A stretch of DNA of 27,910 nucleotides from a virus. Where the stretch lies: IMG/VR virus record IMGVR_UViG_3300043464_002133, positions 1 through 27,910 of that record. One strand, given 5' to 3'. Shown here piece after piece: positions 6,824-13,817 of this stretch (the stretch's first letter is position 1; each line of letters begins with the position of its first letter). The position numbers and the translations under genes were made by a program. The notes beneath the pieces are model-generated. The model had not been told where the DNA came from and ran no database searches. It worked only from the letters and a program-made list of their open reading frames with translations.

Positions 6824-7863
6824 CGCGTGACCTCCGTCAGGATGCTGAGATGATCGACTTCGACTCGTCCTGCGCCACCGTTGCCGCCGGAACGGATGCA
6901 GACATGGGGCGCGAAGAAGCTAGAGGAGCTCATGTCGATGTTGTAGGTCGTGATGAGGGTTACGGTCGTAATGGTGTGTACCGTTGCCCCACCGATCTTG
7001 ATGGTGTAGGTAATCACACCCGCATTGTTTTGCGTGAGGATCTGGATCGTGCGCCACGCCGCGTTCTTGGAAACACCAGTGCTGAAGTCAACGAGACTGA
7101 TGGTTCCCATCTCGGCATCAACCCCTGTGTATCGAACGGTCCAGTTGGCAAGATCCTTGGTCATGTAGACCGCGATGCCTGTAACTCCGTACCCAAAGAC
7201 CTGACTGTGAAAGTCGGCGCCATCTCCGAAGCAGACACCTACTTCAAATGGGTTTCCTGCCGTAGGGAGGGTAGGCACACGAACCACGGCAGTGACGGTG
7301 TTTGCCAACTGCTGCGAAGCGGCGCATCGGTAGTTCATACCGTCGATGCGCGTGAAGCCACCGAGGCTGGCGGTGTTGGTGGATGAGATTCCAACTCCAC
7401 CGATAGCCGTGGCGGTAAGCCCAACGTCCAGAGCTCCGGCGCGATCAACGAACGCCCCGTAAGTCTGAGAGGTCACGGGGCGTACGTATGCAGATCCTTG
7501 GATGTAGCTTTGGAAATCGCCGAGACCGTAGCCTTCGGTAACTGCGTATGCCTGAGTGATCAGCGGAACCGTGCCGTCCGATCCACCACCACCGCCGCCA
7601 GCTGGAACAGCCCATGTGCCATCACCCCGAAGGAAAGTCGTGTTGTCCGCTGTTCCTGTGCCAAGACGAGCAACACCTAGAACTCCGCTTGTGATGTCCC
7701 CGGCTGCGTGGGTGTGGACAGCAGGAGCCACGCCGATTCCACCAGCCGTGGTGCCGTCGCCGATGTAGAGCTGCTTGGTGTCGGTGGCGAAGATCGGCTC
7801 GCCCTGTAAGGGAGTAAGCGCGAGTCGATCGTTGTTGTTTCCACGGCGGATCTGTAGAGGCAT
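6820..7863 (-). CDS. Tail fibre / receptor-binding protein with Mtd-type N-terminal domain
   Basis: The product is 347 residues. The first about 45 residues (MPLQIRRGNNNDRLALTPLQ, then GEPIFATDTKQLYIGDGTTA) match the N-terminal domain shared by Bordetella phage Mtd and many tail fibres. A fibre-like linker with HTHAAGDITSGVLG and FLRGDGTWAVPAG and a run of Gly follow. The C-terminal 240 residues look beta-rich, as in a receptor-binding or lectin-like jelly roll (FEVGVCFGDGADFHSQVFGY). It probably sits at the tail tip and recognises the host surface. A clear AAGGA precedes ATG 7863. No variable-repeat copy or reverse transcriptase is visible. Confidence 0.8.
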   Translation of the reverse strand: MPLQIRRGNNNDRLALTPLQGEPIFATDTKQLYIGDGTTAGGIGVAPAVHTHAAGDITSGVLGVARLGTGTADNTTFLRGDGTWAVPAGGGGGGSDGTVPLITQAYAVTEGYGLGDFQSYIQGSAYVRPVTSQTYGAFVDRAGALDVGLTATAIGGVGISSTNTASLGGFTRIDGMNYRCAASQQLANTVTAVVRVPTLPTAGNPFEVGVCFGDGADFHSQVFGYGVTGIAVYMTKDLANWTVRYTGVDAEMGTISLVDFSTGVSKNAAWRTIQILTQNNAGVITYTIKIGGATVHTITTVTLITTYNIDMSSSSFFAPHVCIRSGGNGGAGRVEVDHLSILTEVTR

Positions 7864-7872
7864 GGTCGGTCC

Positions 7873-8448
7873 TTAGATGACGTTGAAGTCTTCGTTGAAG
7901 GCGGCCGGAGAAGTGAAAGTTCCGTAATCTCGGTTGGTCCCAAGAGGATAGTAGATAAGTCCGTAGTCCCAGCCCGCATCCAACATCTGCAGCGTGAACG
8001 TGTTGAGCACGATGTTGGCATCGGAGACGTTCTGGATCTGGTAGACGTTCGCGCCAACGACGGAAAGGTCGGCCGCGAACCCTAAGTTGTAGTTGTTCTG
8101 GACCGTGATGCTCGCGCTTGCGTTCAGCGTGAAGTTGAGAACAGTCCACGAACCAGGGTTGACCGAGTAATCCCCTGGGTTCAAGCGGCCCGAGGTGACC
8201 TTGTAGTACACCGTTGCCGCAACACCAGAGGTCTGCACCAACCGGATGTCGATCGACGGATCAACACCCGTGATCCTCATCGTGTTGCTGGTCGGGTCAG
8301 TTCCCTGGTAGTAGGAGAGCGTCGAGTCGGAGTAGATAGAGAACGGATCGGGTGTAAAGTCACCGTCCGGAAGAGACGGCACAATCTTGAGGCGGTAGCT
8401 CCGCGCCGTGATCCACGCCATGGGCTGTGCTCGAGATCGTCGCCTCAT
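7873..8448 (-). CDS. Probable virion (tail/baseplate) protein
   Basis: The 191 residues are rich in Ser, Thr, Asn and Tyr with beta-strand periodicity, typical of tail proteins. I recognise no named family. The N-terminus is basic (MRRRSRAQP); an inner ATG at 8421 (MAWITARSYRLKI) is an alternative start. The start at 8448 lies three bases after the previous stop, with GGGGTG six bases upstream. Position between a 300-residue structural-looking protein and the tail fibre supports a virion role. Confidence 0.6.
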   Translation of the reverse strand: MRRRSRAQPMAWITARSYRLKIVPSLPDGDFTPDPFSIYSDSTLSYYQGTDPTSNTMRITGVDPSIDIRLVQTSGVAATVYYKVTSGRLNPGDYSVNPGSWTVLNFTLNASASITVQNNYNLGFAADLSVVGANVYQIQNVSDANIVLNTFTLQMLDAGWDYGLIYYPLGTNRDYGTFTSPAAFNEDFNVI

Positions 8449-8451
8449 GAT

Positions 8452-9354
8452 TCACCCCAGGAACATGCCCATCAGGAAGAGCTCGATCCGCCGCGCAACA
8501 CCTTGATCCGCGTTGTCGGAGATCGTGATGCCGGTCGGGACAGAGCCAAGCGGACAGATGATCTCCTGGCAACCGTGAGTCTGGAACTCAAGACCCATGC
8601 CGATCAGTATGTCGGCAGTGCCGCCGTCAATCTGACCATTGGCCAAGGCAAGTCCCGTAGTGGTGGCCTTCGAGATCGAGAGGTCCTTCGGCAGGTGGTA
8701 GGCCGTGCCGGTTCCGATGCCAGGACTGCGGCCGAAACTGCGGGGATCATTGTTCGCCGCCACGCCCATGGTGCCGTTGCTCGTGAGCGCGTTCGTGGCG
8801 TACGAGGACAGCGGGATCCACAGACCGTGGGTCCTGATGTTGTACGACCCAGACATGCGCTCGTAGTTCAAGGCCGTCGGGATGTCGTCCGGGAACCGGT
8901 ACAGCTTGGGGTTCAGCTTGTTCACGTCCGTGAACCCACGGGTCTGTGGAGTCAGGCCCATCGGCAGGATGAACGGCGGCACGTAAGACCCGAGAGTGCC
9001 GAAGGTGAAGTTGTTAGGCAAGGTGGGCCAAGCGGCGGACCTAACCAGCCGGTACATCGGGAAGATGAGGATCCGGTCGTAGGCGTTGGGGACAGCGACG
9101 GGGTAGTAGGCACCCGTGGTAGTGGAGTTGTCGAAGTCGCGGGCCAGCCACGGGATGAACCGATTCGCGTTAAGAGCTCCGGTGCTAGTGTCGGTGTTGA
9201 AGGTCATCGCCTGGTTCGCAGCGTTGGCGTTGACGTGGGTGGTAGAGCTGAAGTGGCCCAGGACGAAGGGCTGGGAGGCGGTGGTCGCAATGGACCCGAA
9301 GTGGAATCCGACGGGATCAACCGCACGGTACGTCTGAAGTGGTTCGTTCGGCAT
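8452..9354 (-). CDS. Probable virion structural protein
   Basis: This 300-residue protein is beta-rich, with many Asn, Thr, Gly and aromatic residues and few charges, as in tail or decoration proteins. Recognisable blocks such as RFIPWLARDFDNSTTTGAYY and ILPMGLTPQTRGFTDVNKL do not lead me to a family. It starts a group of three structural genes that ends in the tail fibre. The ATG at 9354 lies inside the ERCC4 nuclease gene (38-base overlap), so a structural gene is joined to the replication genes in one transcript direction. Confidence 0.6.
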   Translation of the reverse strand: MPNEPLQTYRAVDPVGFHFGSIATTASQPFVLGHFSSTTHVNANAANQAMTFNTDTSTGALNANRFIPWLARDFDNSTTTGAYYPVAVPNAYDRILIFPMYRLVRSAAWPTLPNNFTFGTLGSYVPPFILPMGLTPQTRGFTDVNKLNPKLYRFPDDIPTALNYERMSGSYNIRTHGLWIPLSSYATNALTSNGTMGVAANNDPRSFGRSPGIGTGTAYHLPKDLSISKATTTGLALANGQIDGGTADILIGMGLEFQTHGCQEIICPLGSVPTGITISDNADQGVARRIELFLMGMFLG

Positions 9355-9865
9355 GGGTGATGGCTCCGTTGATCAGGAGTCTTGCGACTTCTTCCCCCAC
9401 TGATCTGCGCTGTTCGGGGGTGGCGGCTGGAAGGTAGAGGATCTGGATGTGGCGTTCAAGACAGATGCGGTGAAGGGCGTCGACCACCAGCCATGGGTCC
9501 ACATCGAGCTGGCTTCTGGCCGTCCTGACCAGGTGGCCGATCGTCCCTTCAAGGATGAGTATCGGATGGGCGCACTCGGATCGCAGCCGGTCACAGGCCT
9601 TGACGAATCGCTCGCGACCAGTGGGGGTGAGCAGGTTCGAGAAGAGCTCGGGCAGGTGCTTCTTGCGCTCGATCAGGACCTTGGACTCGAAGCCTTCTAG
9701 GGCGTAGTCGCCGGTCTGTAATCGTTTCTTGACGACCGTAAGTGAAACGGTGCAGGACCGCTTGTCCGTAGGGACATGGGCATCGTCGAGCATGACGATG
9801 TTGGCCGGGAAGATGAGGGGCGTCTTCTCCCGGTCGTCCTGGAGGATGGTCCAGCTGCGCTTCAA
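9317..9865 (-). CDS. ERCC4-domain nuclease
   Basis: Starting at TTG 9865, which overlaps the previous stop as TTGA, the product is 182 residues. The ERCC4 (XPF/Mus81-like) signature is present in order: DDREK at residues 10-14, GDY at 52-54, and the metal-binding IERK at 65-68 with HLPEL after it. A helical remainder follows (FVKACDRLRSECAHPILILEG). Family members cut branched or flap DNA and in phages probably resolve replication or recombination intermediates. No helix-hairpin-helix domain is attached. Upstream in-frame starts inside the HTH gene are possible. Two dispersed repeat copies in opposite orientation lie in it. Confidence 0.8.
   Translation of the reverse strand: MKRSWTILQDDREKTPLIFPANIVMLDDAHVPTDKRSCTVSLTVVKKRLQTGDYALEGFESKVLIERKKHLPELFSNLLTPTGRERFVKACDRLRSECAHPILILEGTIGHLVRTARSQLDVDPWLVVDALHRICLERHIQILYLPAATPEQRRSVGEEVARLLINGAITHAERTTSDVPCG
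9394..9402 (-). repeat. Dispersed repeat copy 3 (CAGTGGGGG)
   Basis: On the minus strand the word reads GATCAGTGGGGG followed by AA, so the final T of the 10-base form is missing. It is coding in the ERCC4 gene as TCA GTG GGG G. Confidence 0.7.
9619..9628 (+). repeat. Dispersed repeat copy 4 (CAGTGGGGGT)
   Basis: Exact copy inside the ERCC4 gene, read there as ACC CCC ACT G. It is in the opposite orientation to copy 3. Confidence 0.75.
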
Positions 9866-10152
9866 CCGACGACAGCCTTGGTCTCCCGGTCCACCCGGGA
9901 CAGGATCTCCTTGATCCGGCACTCGGCGATGCGGAAGGCGGACGCGATCTCCGGGATGGTGAGGACCCGGGAAGCACGGACGATCTGCTTCTCGATGCGA
10001 CCGCCGGGAGTGACGATCGGGTTGGTGGGTACACCGTGGCGGCGGGCCAGGTCGAAGACCCGCTTGCGGGAGAGGCCGACCTCATCGGCTACCTCTGCTG
10101 CGTTGACTCCACGGTTGAGAAGGGCGACGACCTTGCGATGGTTGGCTTGCAT
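9862..10152 (-). CDS. Small helix-turn-helix DNA-binding protein
   Basis: The 96 residues carry two helix-turn-helix-like segments. The first is at about residues 17-38 (NAAEVADEVGLSRKRVFDLA); the second is at about 63-86 (LTIPEIASAFRIAECRIKEI). The pair resembles resolvase/Myb-like or Trp-repressor-like HTH repeats. It lies between the DNA polymerase and the ERCC4 nuclease with 3- and 4-base junctions, so it is part of the replication transcript. It could regulate that transcript or guide the nuclease. It would be one candidate to bind the dispersed CAGTGGGGG sites, but nothing in the sequence shows this. Confidence 0.65.
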   Translation of the reverse strand: MQANHRKVVALLNRGVNAAEVADEVGLSRKRVFDLARRHGVPTNPIVTPGGRIEKQIVRASRVLTIPEIASAFRIAECRIKEILSRVDRETKAVVG

Positions 10153-10155
10153 GGT

Positions 10156-12219
10156 TCAGGTGTAGATGGTGCGTTCGTAGCGGATCGGAACAGATCGACC
10201 CAGCAGCTGGCACAGTCTAGCCCAATATCCCTGGGTTGTCACGTAGGTGAAGGCGTCACGGAACAGGGTGTCGAGGCGGTCAACAGCGGTGTCGCTACGG
10301 CAATCGAAGTAGATGGCGTCGTACACGTTGAGGAACATGAGGATGTCAGGGGCTGGTGCGTTGATGGAGGGGAGGGTGCGGTGCAGCTGGTGCTGGATGC
10401 GGAGCAGGACGTTGCCGGCCGTGCATTGGATGGGCATGTTCACGATCTCCGAGATGTCGTAGGCATCGCCGCCCATGAAGCGGCGGGACTGCCCGATGAG
10501 GGGGAGCGCCACGTACCCACGGGCACGGGTCTCCCGGATCAAGGTCTCTTGCCAGTGCCACAGGCCGGGGCGGGAGGCAGAGCGGGTCTTCACGATGTTC
10601 TCGCAGATGGACATCGGGACCACGACGCCGGTCATCTTGAAGACTTGGGTCTGGAGGGTGGGCGCGCCGGCACGGAAGAGGTCACCGAAGTTGGCACCCT
10701 TGGCGGCCTGGCGGTACACCTTCTTGAAGTCAGGGTTCTCCTTGATGTCGGGCCCGAAGACCTGGACGGCACGGCTGGTGTGCAGGTCGAGGGGTGGGTC
10801 GGCACGGAAGGCAGCGAGGAGGTCGGCGTCGCCGGAGAGGAGGCCGGCCACGACCATCTCGATCTGAGACAGGTCGTACCCGACGATGTGGCCCCGGGTC
10901 CAGCGGCTCCGGTAGAACTTCTTGATCTCGTCGGGGTCGGTCTGATGCCGGAAGTTCTTGCAGGTGATGCGGCCCTGCAGGGTACCGCCCTCGCCGCCGG
11001 CTCCGTCCTTGGATGCAGTGGGGGTGACGAACCACGTGGGATAGGAGACCCCCACTGAACTGTTAGGCCGGGCCACGAGGCGGGAGGATTTGTTGGTGGG
11101 GTCCATCCGCTGGTGGTGGAGCAGCGGGTAGAGGTAGGAGGAGAGGAGCTTCTGGTGGGAGGAGTAGGTGCCGAGCAGGTTGAGCTGGTCGGCGAGATCA
11201 GTGGGGGGCTGGAAGGAAAGGAAGAGCTGGCGGTTCACGTCGTTGACCGCGATCTCCTTCTTGGTTTCGGTGAGCTGGAACAGGGGGTGGGATCGGATGG
11301 CCGGGTCACGGTTGTGCTCGATCCAGGTGCAGGCCGATTGCATCAGGGCCAGTTTGGACTTGGCACTTCCTGGCCCGGTGAGTACGAGTCCGAGGGAGGC
11401 AGCGGCATCTTCAGCATCCCGCATCCGGGACACCACGGATTGCTCGAGTTCGGATAGGCCCGCCCGGTCCATAGGCACTCCTGATTCCGACATGCGGACC
11501 ACTGTCCAGATGGTGTCGGAGTAGTGGGTGATGCACTCGGGCGAGAGCTTGTCGGTGTCGGGGTAGTCGGTGCGGATCCGGCGGGCGAGTTCGGTGCAGG
11601 CAAGCAGGGTGTTGTGGGTGTCGGCTGCGTTGTACCGGTGGAGTTCGGGGTCACGGGCGTCGTGGTATTTCTTGTCACGGTCGAGTTGCTCCTTGGGATA
11701 GGCGTGGGTTCCGAGGATGGGACCAAGGGCTTTGAGTGAGCGCTCGGGTCGGAGCTCGGAGTGCAGGTAGTTGAGGACCGAGAGGTCGATCAGGGTTTGG
11801 TGTTCGAGGTGGAAGCGGAGGTCGGGCTGGGAGCGGAGGTACAGGAGGTCGAACTGCAGGTTCATTCCGAGGATGGTTCGGGAGTGGGCGAGCCATCGGG
11901 CGAGGTGCTTGCGGTGGGCGGGGATGTGAAGCTGGAAGACGAAGGTGGGACCGGGACGGAGGTGGGCCAGGTCACCATCACGATCGGCAACGGTGACGGA
12001 AACGGTTTGAACCAGATCGCGGATGGGGCATCCGTCCACGTCGACGGATCGAGCGGGGTGGAAGACGGACTGGGTGGGCAGGAGTCGGCCGGCTGCGGTG
12101 AATCGGGTGATGCCATAGGTCTCGATGTCCAGGCTAATGGTGCGGGGGTCGGGGCGGCTGGATGTCGGGGTCGGTGGGGACAGGGGCGCAGCCACGGATG
12201 GTGGAGGAGAGGAGTTCAA
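10156..12219 (-). CDS. Family A DNA polymerase with 3'-5' exonuclease domain
   Basis: The product is 687 residues. Exonuclease motifs: SLDIET with Asp31 and Glu33, GMNLQFDLLYL, and YNAADTHNT. Polymerase motifs: A, GYDLSQIEMVVAG; B, RQAAKGANFGDLFRAG; C, LNVYDAIYFD. It would copy the phage genome together with the SF3 helicase and SSB-like protein. Motif C has YDA where most family A enzymes have HDE, and motif B has Phe in place of the usual Tyr after the NFG turn. The start is TTG 12219, chosen because GAGG lies six bases upstream; a GTG at 12195 is the alternative. The first about 27 residues are Pro/Ser-rich. Three repeat copies lie inside. Confidence 0.9.
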   Translation of the reverse strand: MNSSPPPSVAAPLSPPTPTSSRPDPRTISLDIETYGITRFTAAGRLLPTQSVFHPARSVDVDGCPIRDLVQTVSVTVADRDGDLAHLRPGPTFVFQLHIPAHRKHLARWLAHSRTILGMNLQFDLLYLRSQPDLRFHLEHQTLIDLSVLNYLHSELRPERSLKALGPILGTHAYPKEQLDRDKKYHDARDPELHRYNAADTHNTLLACTELARRIRTDYPDTDKLSPECITHYSDTIWTVVRMSESGVPMDRAGLSELEQSVVSRMRDAEDAAASLGLVLTGPGSAKSKLALMQSACTWIEHNRDPAIRSHPLFQLTETKKEIAVNDVNRQLFLSFQPPTDLADQLNLLGTYSSHQKLLSSYLYPLLHHQRMDPTNKSSRLVARPNSSVGVSYPTWFVTPTASKDGAGGEGGTLQGRITCKNFRHQTDPDEIKKFYRSRWTRGHIVGYDLSQIEMVVAGLLSGDADLLAAFRADPPLDLHTSRAVQVFGPDIKENPDFKKVYRQAAKGANFGDLFRAGAPTLQTQVFKMTGVVVPMSICENIVKTRSASRPGLWHWQETLIRETRARGYVALPLIGQSRRFMGGDAYDISEIVNMPIQCTAGNVLLRIQHQLHRTLPSINAPAPDILMFLNVYDAIYFDCRSDTAVDRLDTLFRDAFTYVTTQGYWARLCQLLGRSVPIRYERTIYT
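11016..11025 (+). repeat. Dispersed repeat copy 5 (CAGTGGGGGT)
   Basis: Exact copy inside the DNA polymerase gene, read as ACC CCC ACT G. Copy 6 lies 22 bases away in the opposite orientation. Confidence 0.75.
11048..11057 (-). repeat. Dispersed repeat copy 6 (CAGTGGGGGT)
   Basis: Exact minus-strand copy inside the DNA polymerase gene, read as xCA GTG GGG GT. It forms an inverted pair with copy 5. Confidence 0.75.
11199..11207 (+). repeat. Dispersed repeat copy 7 (CAGTGGGGG)
   Basis: Copy with GATC overlap and a sixth G in place of the final T. It lies inside the DNA polymerase gene, where it encodes PPT of QPPTDLA. Confidence 0.7.
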
Positions 12220-12784
12220 TGTGGTCCTCGACGGTATAGATCAGGGAGTTGTTGCGGAGGATGGCGGCCGGGTGCAGGGTGGTGAAGACCGGGATGGTGC
12301 GGCCCGCGATTTGGTGTGGCTTCCCGTTGCGGGCGATCGCGTCTTTGTGAGAGCAACGGGAGCCCAGGTGCAGACGATGGAACTGGGCAGCAGCGTCGGC
12401 CCCAAGCAGTAGCACATGGATTTGGGAACCCGTGTGGGCGTCGAGGATGGAGCGGAAGTCGGAGTCATGAAAAGAAAAGCAGGCCTTGTAGTCGCGCGCC
12501 TTGGCGTCGGGCTCAGGTCCGCAGCGGGCGAGGTACGTACCGTAGATGGTACACAGAGTGGAGAGGTCGGCAAGCAGGATGTCACGGAGCAGGCGGCCGG
12601 GCTTGCCGACGAACGGCTCGGAGTGGACGTGCTCGTGGTAGCCCGGGGTCGGGCCGATCACGATGAGGACGGGGGCATCCGGTCCCGGCAATCCCCACCT
12701 GGTGGTGGGGACGCCGGGGTTCCGGGGCGCCTGCTCCCAGCGGAGGCAGGCACGGCAGTCAGGTTGCGGGGGTAGGAGGTTCAT
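12134..12784 (-). CDS. Uracil-DNA glycosylase superfamily protein (family 4-like)
   Basis: The 216-residue product has the UDG motif 1 region GPTPGYHE (44-51) with the following SEPFVGKPGRLL (55-66) and the C-terminal HPAAIL (171-176). Cys10, Cys13, Cys88 and Cys102 have the CxxC...C...C spacing expected of an Fe-S cluster in family 4 enzymes; Cys78 is extra. Such enzymes remove uracil from DNA. The usual GE of motif 1 is GP here, so activity or specificity may differ. GAGG lies six bases before ATG 12784. The 3' end overlaps the polymerase start by 86 bases, which links repair and synthesis in one transcript. Confidence 0.75.
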   Translation of the reverse strand: MNLLPPQPDCRACLRWEQAPRNPGVPTTRWGLPGPDAPVLIVIGPTPGYHEHVHSEPFVGKPGRLLRDILLADLSTLCTIYGTYLARCGPEPDAKARDYKACFSFHDSDFRSILDAHTGSQIHVLLLGADAAAQFHRLHLGSRCSHKDAIARNGKPHQIAGRTIPVFTTLHPAAILRNNSLIYTVEDHIELLSSTIRGCAPVPTDPDIQPPRPPHH

Positions 12785-13022
12785 CGTCTTCCTCTTCCTC
12801 TTCCTCGATCTCGGCGGTGTAGTGGTTGGTCGCTCGGTTGAACGCCGTCTGCATGGTGTCGTGGCCGAAGAGGTGCATCAGGTCGGCGACGATGTCGGAG
12901 GCGCAGGCTTCGTCGGGTTCGTCGAGCGGGACTCGGTCGCCGCTGACGAGTCCGATGTAGAAGCACAGCGTCTTGTAGGCACGGTCGGCACGGTCAGCGT
13001 TGGTCAGGTTGGGCTGGGTCAT
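12759..13022 (-). CDS. Small acidic hypothetical protein
   Basis: ATG 13022 is preceded by GAGG at six bases, giving 87 residues; the open frame upstream of it is Ser/Arg/Thr-rich and lies over the next gene. The middle is helical (ADRAYKTLCFYIGLVSGDRV, then ASDIVADLMHLFGHDTMQTA). The C-terminus has a run of Glu and Asp and a PPTPAT end. I recognise no family. It overlaps its upstream neighbour by 29 bases and the UDG by 26 bases, consistent with translational coupling in the replication operon. Confidence 0.6.
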   Translation of the reverse strand: MTQPNLTNADRADRAYKTLCFYIGLVSGDRVPLDEPDEACASDIVADLMHLFGHDTMQTAFNRATNHYTAEIEEEEEEDDEPPTPAT

Positions 13023-13359
13023 GGGAGTCCTCGTGGTGCGGGTTGTCGATCTCGTAGGCTTGGATCTGCTTGCCGACGGCCTCGCCGAGGAGTCGGTCGA
13101 TGTCCTCGTACTTGCCCTCGATGCGGCAGAGCCATGCGTCACCGACCACCATGTCGATGTGCCAGTCGATGATGCCTTCGAGTTCCTCGATGCGGACTCG
13201 GAGCTTCTGGTTCTGCTCCTCGAGTTCGACGGTGGTACGGCGCAGGGTGTTGAGTTCCTCAATGGCGAGGCTGATGGAGTGGCGGACGCTGGGATTGTGG
13301 TTGCTCCGGTGCGCCTTGTAGAGGTCGTTGATGTCGGTGCGTGGGGTGTCAGGGTTCAT
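12994..13359 (-). CDS. Coiled-coil hypothetical protein
   Basis: With ATG 13359 the product is 121 residues. A coiled coil spans about residues 28-63 (SLAIEELNTLRRTTVELEEQ, then KLRVRIEELEGIIDWHI). A short globular part and a His/Asp-rich tail follow. I cannot assign a function. It overlaps the upstream gene by 11 bases and the downstream gene by 29 bases. The upstream extension of the frame is Ser/Pro/Thr-rich and is not needed. Confidence 0.6.
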   Translation of the reverse strand: MNPDTPRTDINDLYKAHRSNHNPSVRHSISLAIEELNTLRRTTVELEEQNQKLRVRIEELEGIIDWHIDMVVGDAWLCRIEGKYEDIDRLLGEAVGKQIQAYEIDNPHHEDSHDPAQPDQR

Positions 13360-13651
13360 TGTCGAGTTCCGGGGTGCGGGCGCCACGGTTGGCGCAGTTG
13401 ATGCAGGCGGTGGGCGTGTCGATGTTGTCCCAGTCGGAGTTCGCTCGGTAGAACCCGATGTACGAGGGCTCCGAGGGGAGGTCGTGCTTGGCGAGAAGGG
13501 CGCGGAGGTCCTTGTCGAATGCGACGAGGGCTGCATGGTGACGCTCGTCGGTGGATGGGGGGAAGGCGAAGCGGACAAGCTGGACGTTGTGCGACCAGCG
13601 GGGCATGTCCTTGCGCCACGGGTGGTTCTTTGCGGGTCGGTTGACGGTCAT
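13349..13651 (-). CDS. Hypothetical protein
   Basis: ATG 13651 has GGAG six bases upstream and gives 100 residues. Features include a basic N-terminus (MTVNRPAKNHPWRKDMPRW), a helical middle (HHAALVAFDKDLRALLAKH) and a CINC motif near residue 86 (TACINCANRG). Two Cys alone do not make a zinc finger, although a dimer could bind metal. The start overlaps the previous stop by 4 bases. Confidence 0.6.
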   Translation of the reverse strand: MTVNRPAKNHPWRKDMPRWSHNVQLVRFAFPPSTDERHHAALVAFDKDLRALLAKHDLPSEPSYIGFYRANSDWDNIDTPTACINCANRGARTPELDNEP

Positions 13652-13767
13652 GCTGCACTCCCAAGAAGAAAGCCGAGGAGGAAGAACGAGAGCACCCATC
13701 CGAGGACGGACAGAACGATGAGCGCCTCGTAACGGAGGCGAGAGACGGAGACGTTGTCGGTGTTCAT
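13648..13767 (-). CDS. 39-residue single-span membrane protein
   Basis: The frame MNTDNVSVSRLRYEALIVLS continues into VLGWVLSFFLLGFLLGSAA, a short polar start with one long hydrophobic helix (about residues 15-37). The stop overlaps the next gene by 4 bases, which supports it being translated. No Shine-Dalgarno sequence precedes ATG 13767; the bases just upstream are repeat copy 8, and a hairpin lies only 19 bases away. No function can be given. Confidence 0.5.
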   Translation of the reverse strand: MNTDNVSVSRLRYEALIVLSVLGWVLSFFLLGFLLGSAA

Positions 13768-13772
13768 GGGAT

Positions 13773-13782
13773 CAGTGGGGGT
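13773..13782 (+). repeat. Dispersed repeat copy 8 (CAGTGGGGGT)
   Basis: Exact copy, extended to GATCAGTGGGGG. It occupies the place where the ribosome-binding site of the gene starting at 13767 would be expected. Confidence 0.75.
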
Positions 13783-13786
13783 GGGA

Positions 13787-13810
13787 GAGGGGCGGTCGCA
13801 TCGCCCCCTC
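13787..13810 (-). terminator. Hairpin after the gene ending at 13818
   Basis: GAGGGGCG at 13787-13794 pairs with CGCCCCCTC at 13802-13810 (one bulged C) around the loop GTCGCAT. On the minus strand it is followed by TCTCCC, a weak T-tract. The 11-base core CGGTCGCATCG is identical to that of the hairpin at 16028-16050. Confidence 0.55.
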
Positions 13811-13817
13811 GGTGCGG

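Noticed and set aside
6820-7863. Diversity-generating retroelement suggested by the Mtd-type tail fibre
   Set aside because: No reverse transcriptase, template repeat or variable repeat was seen; only the N-terminal fibre domain is shared.
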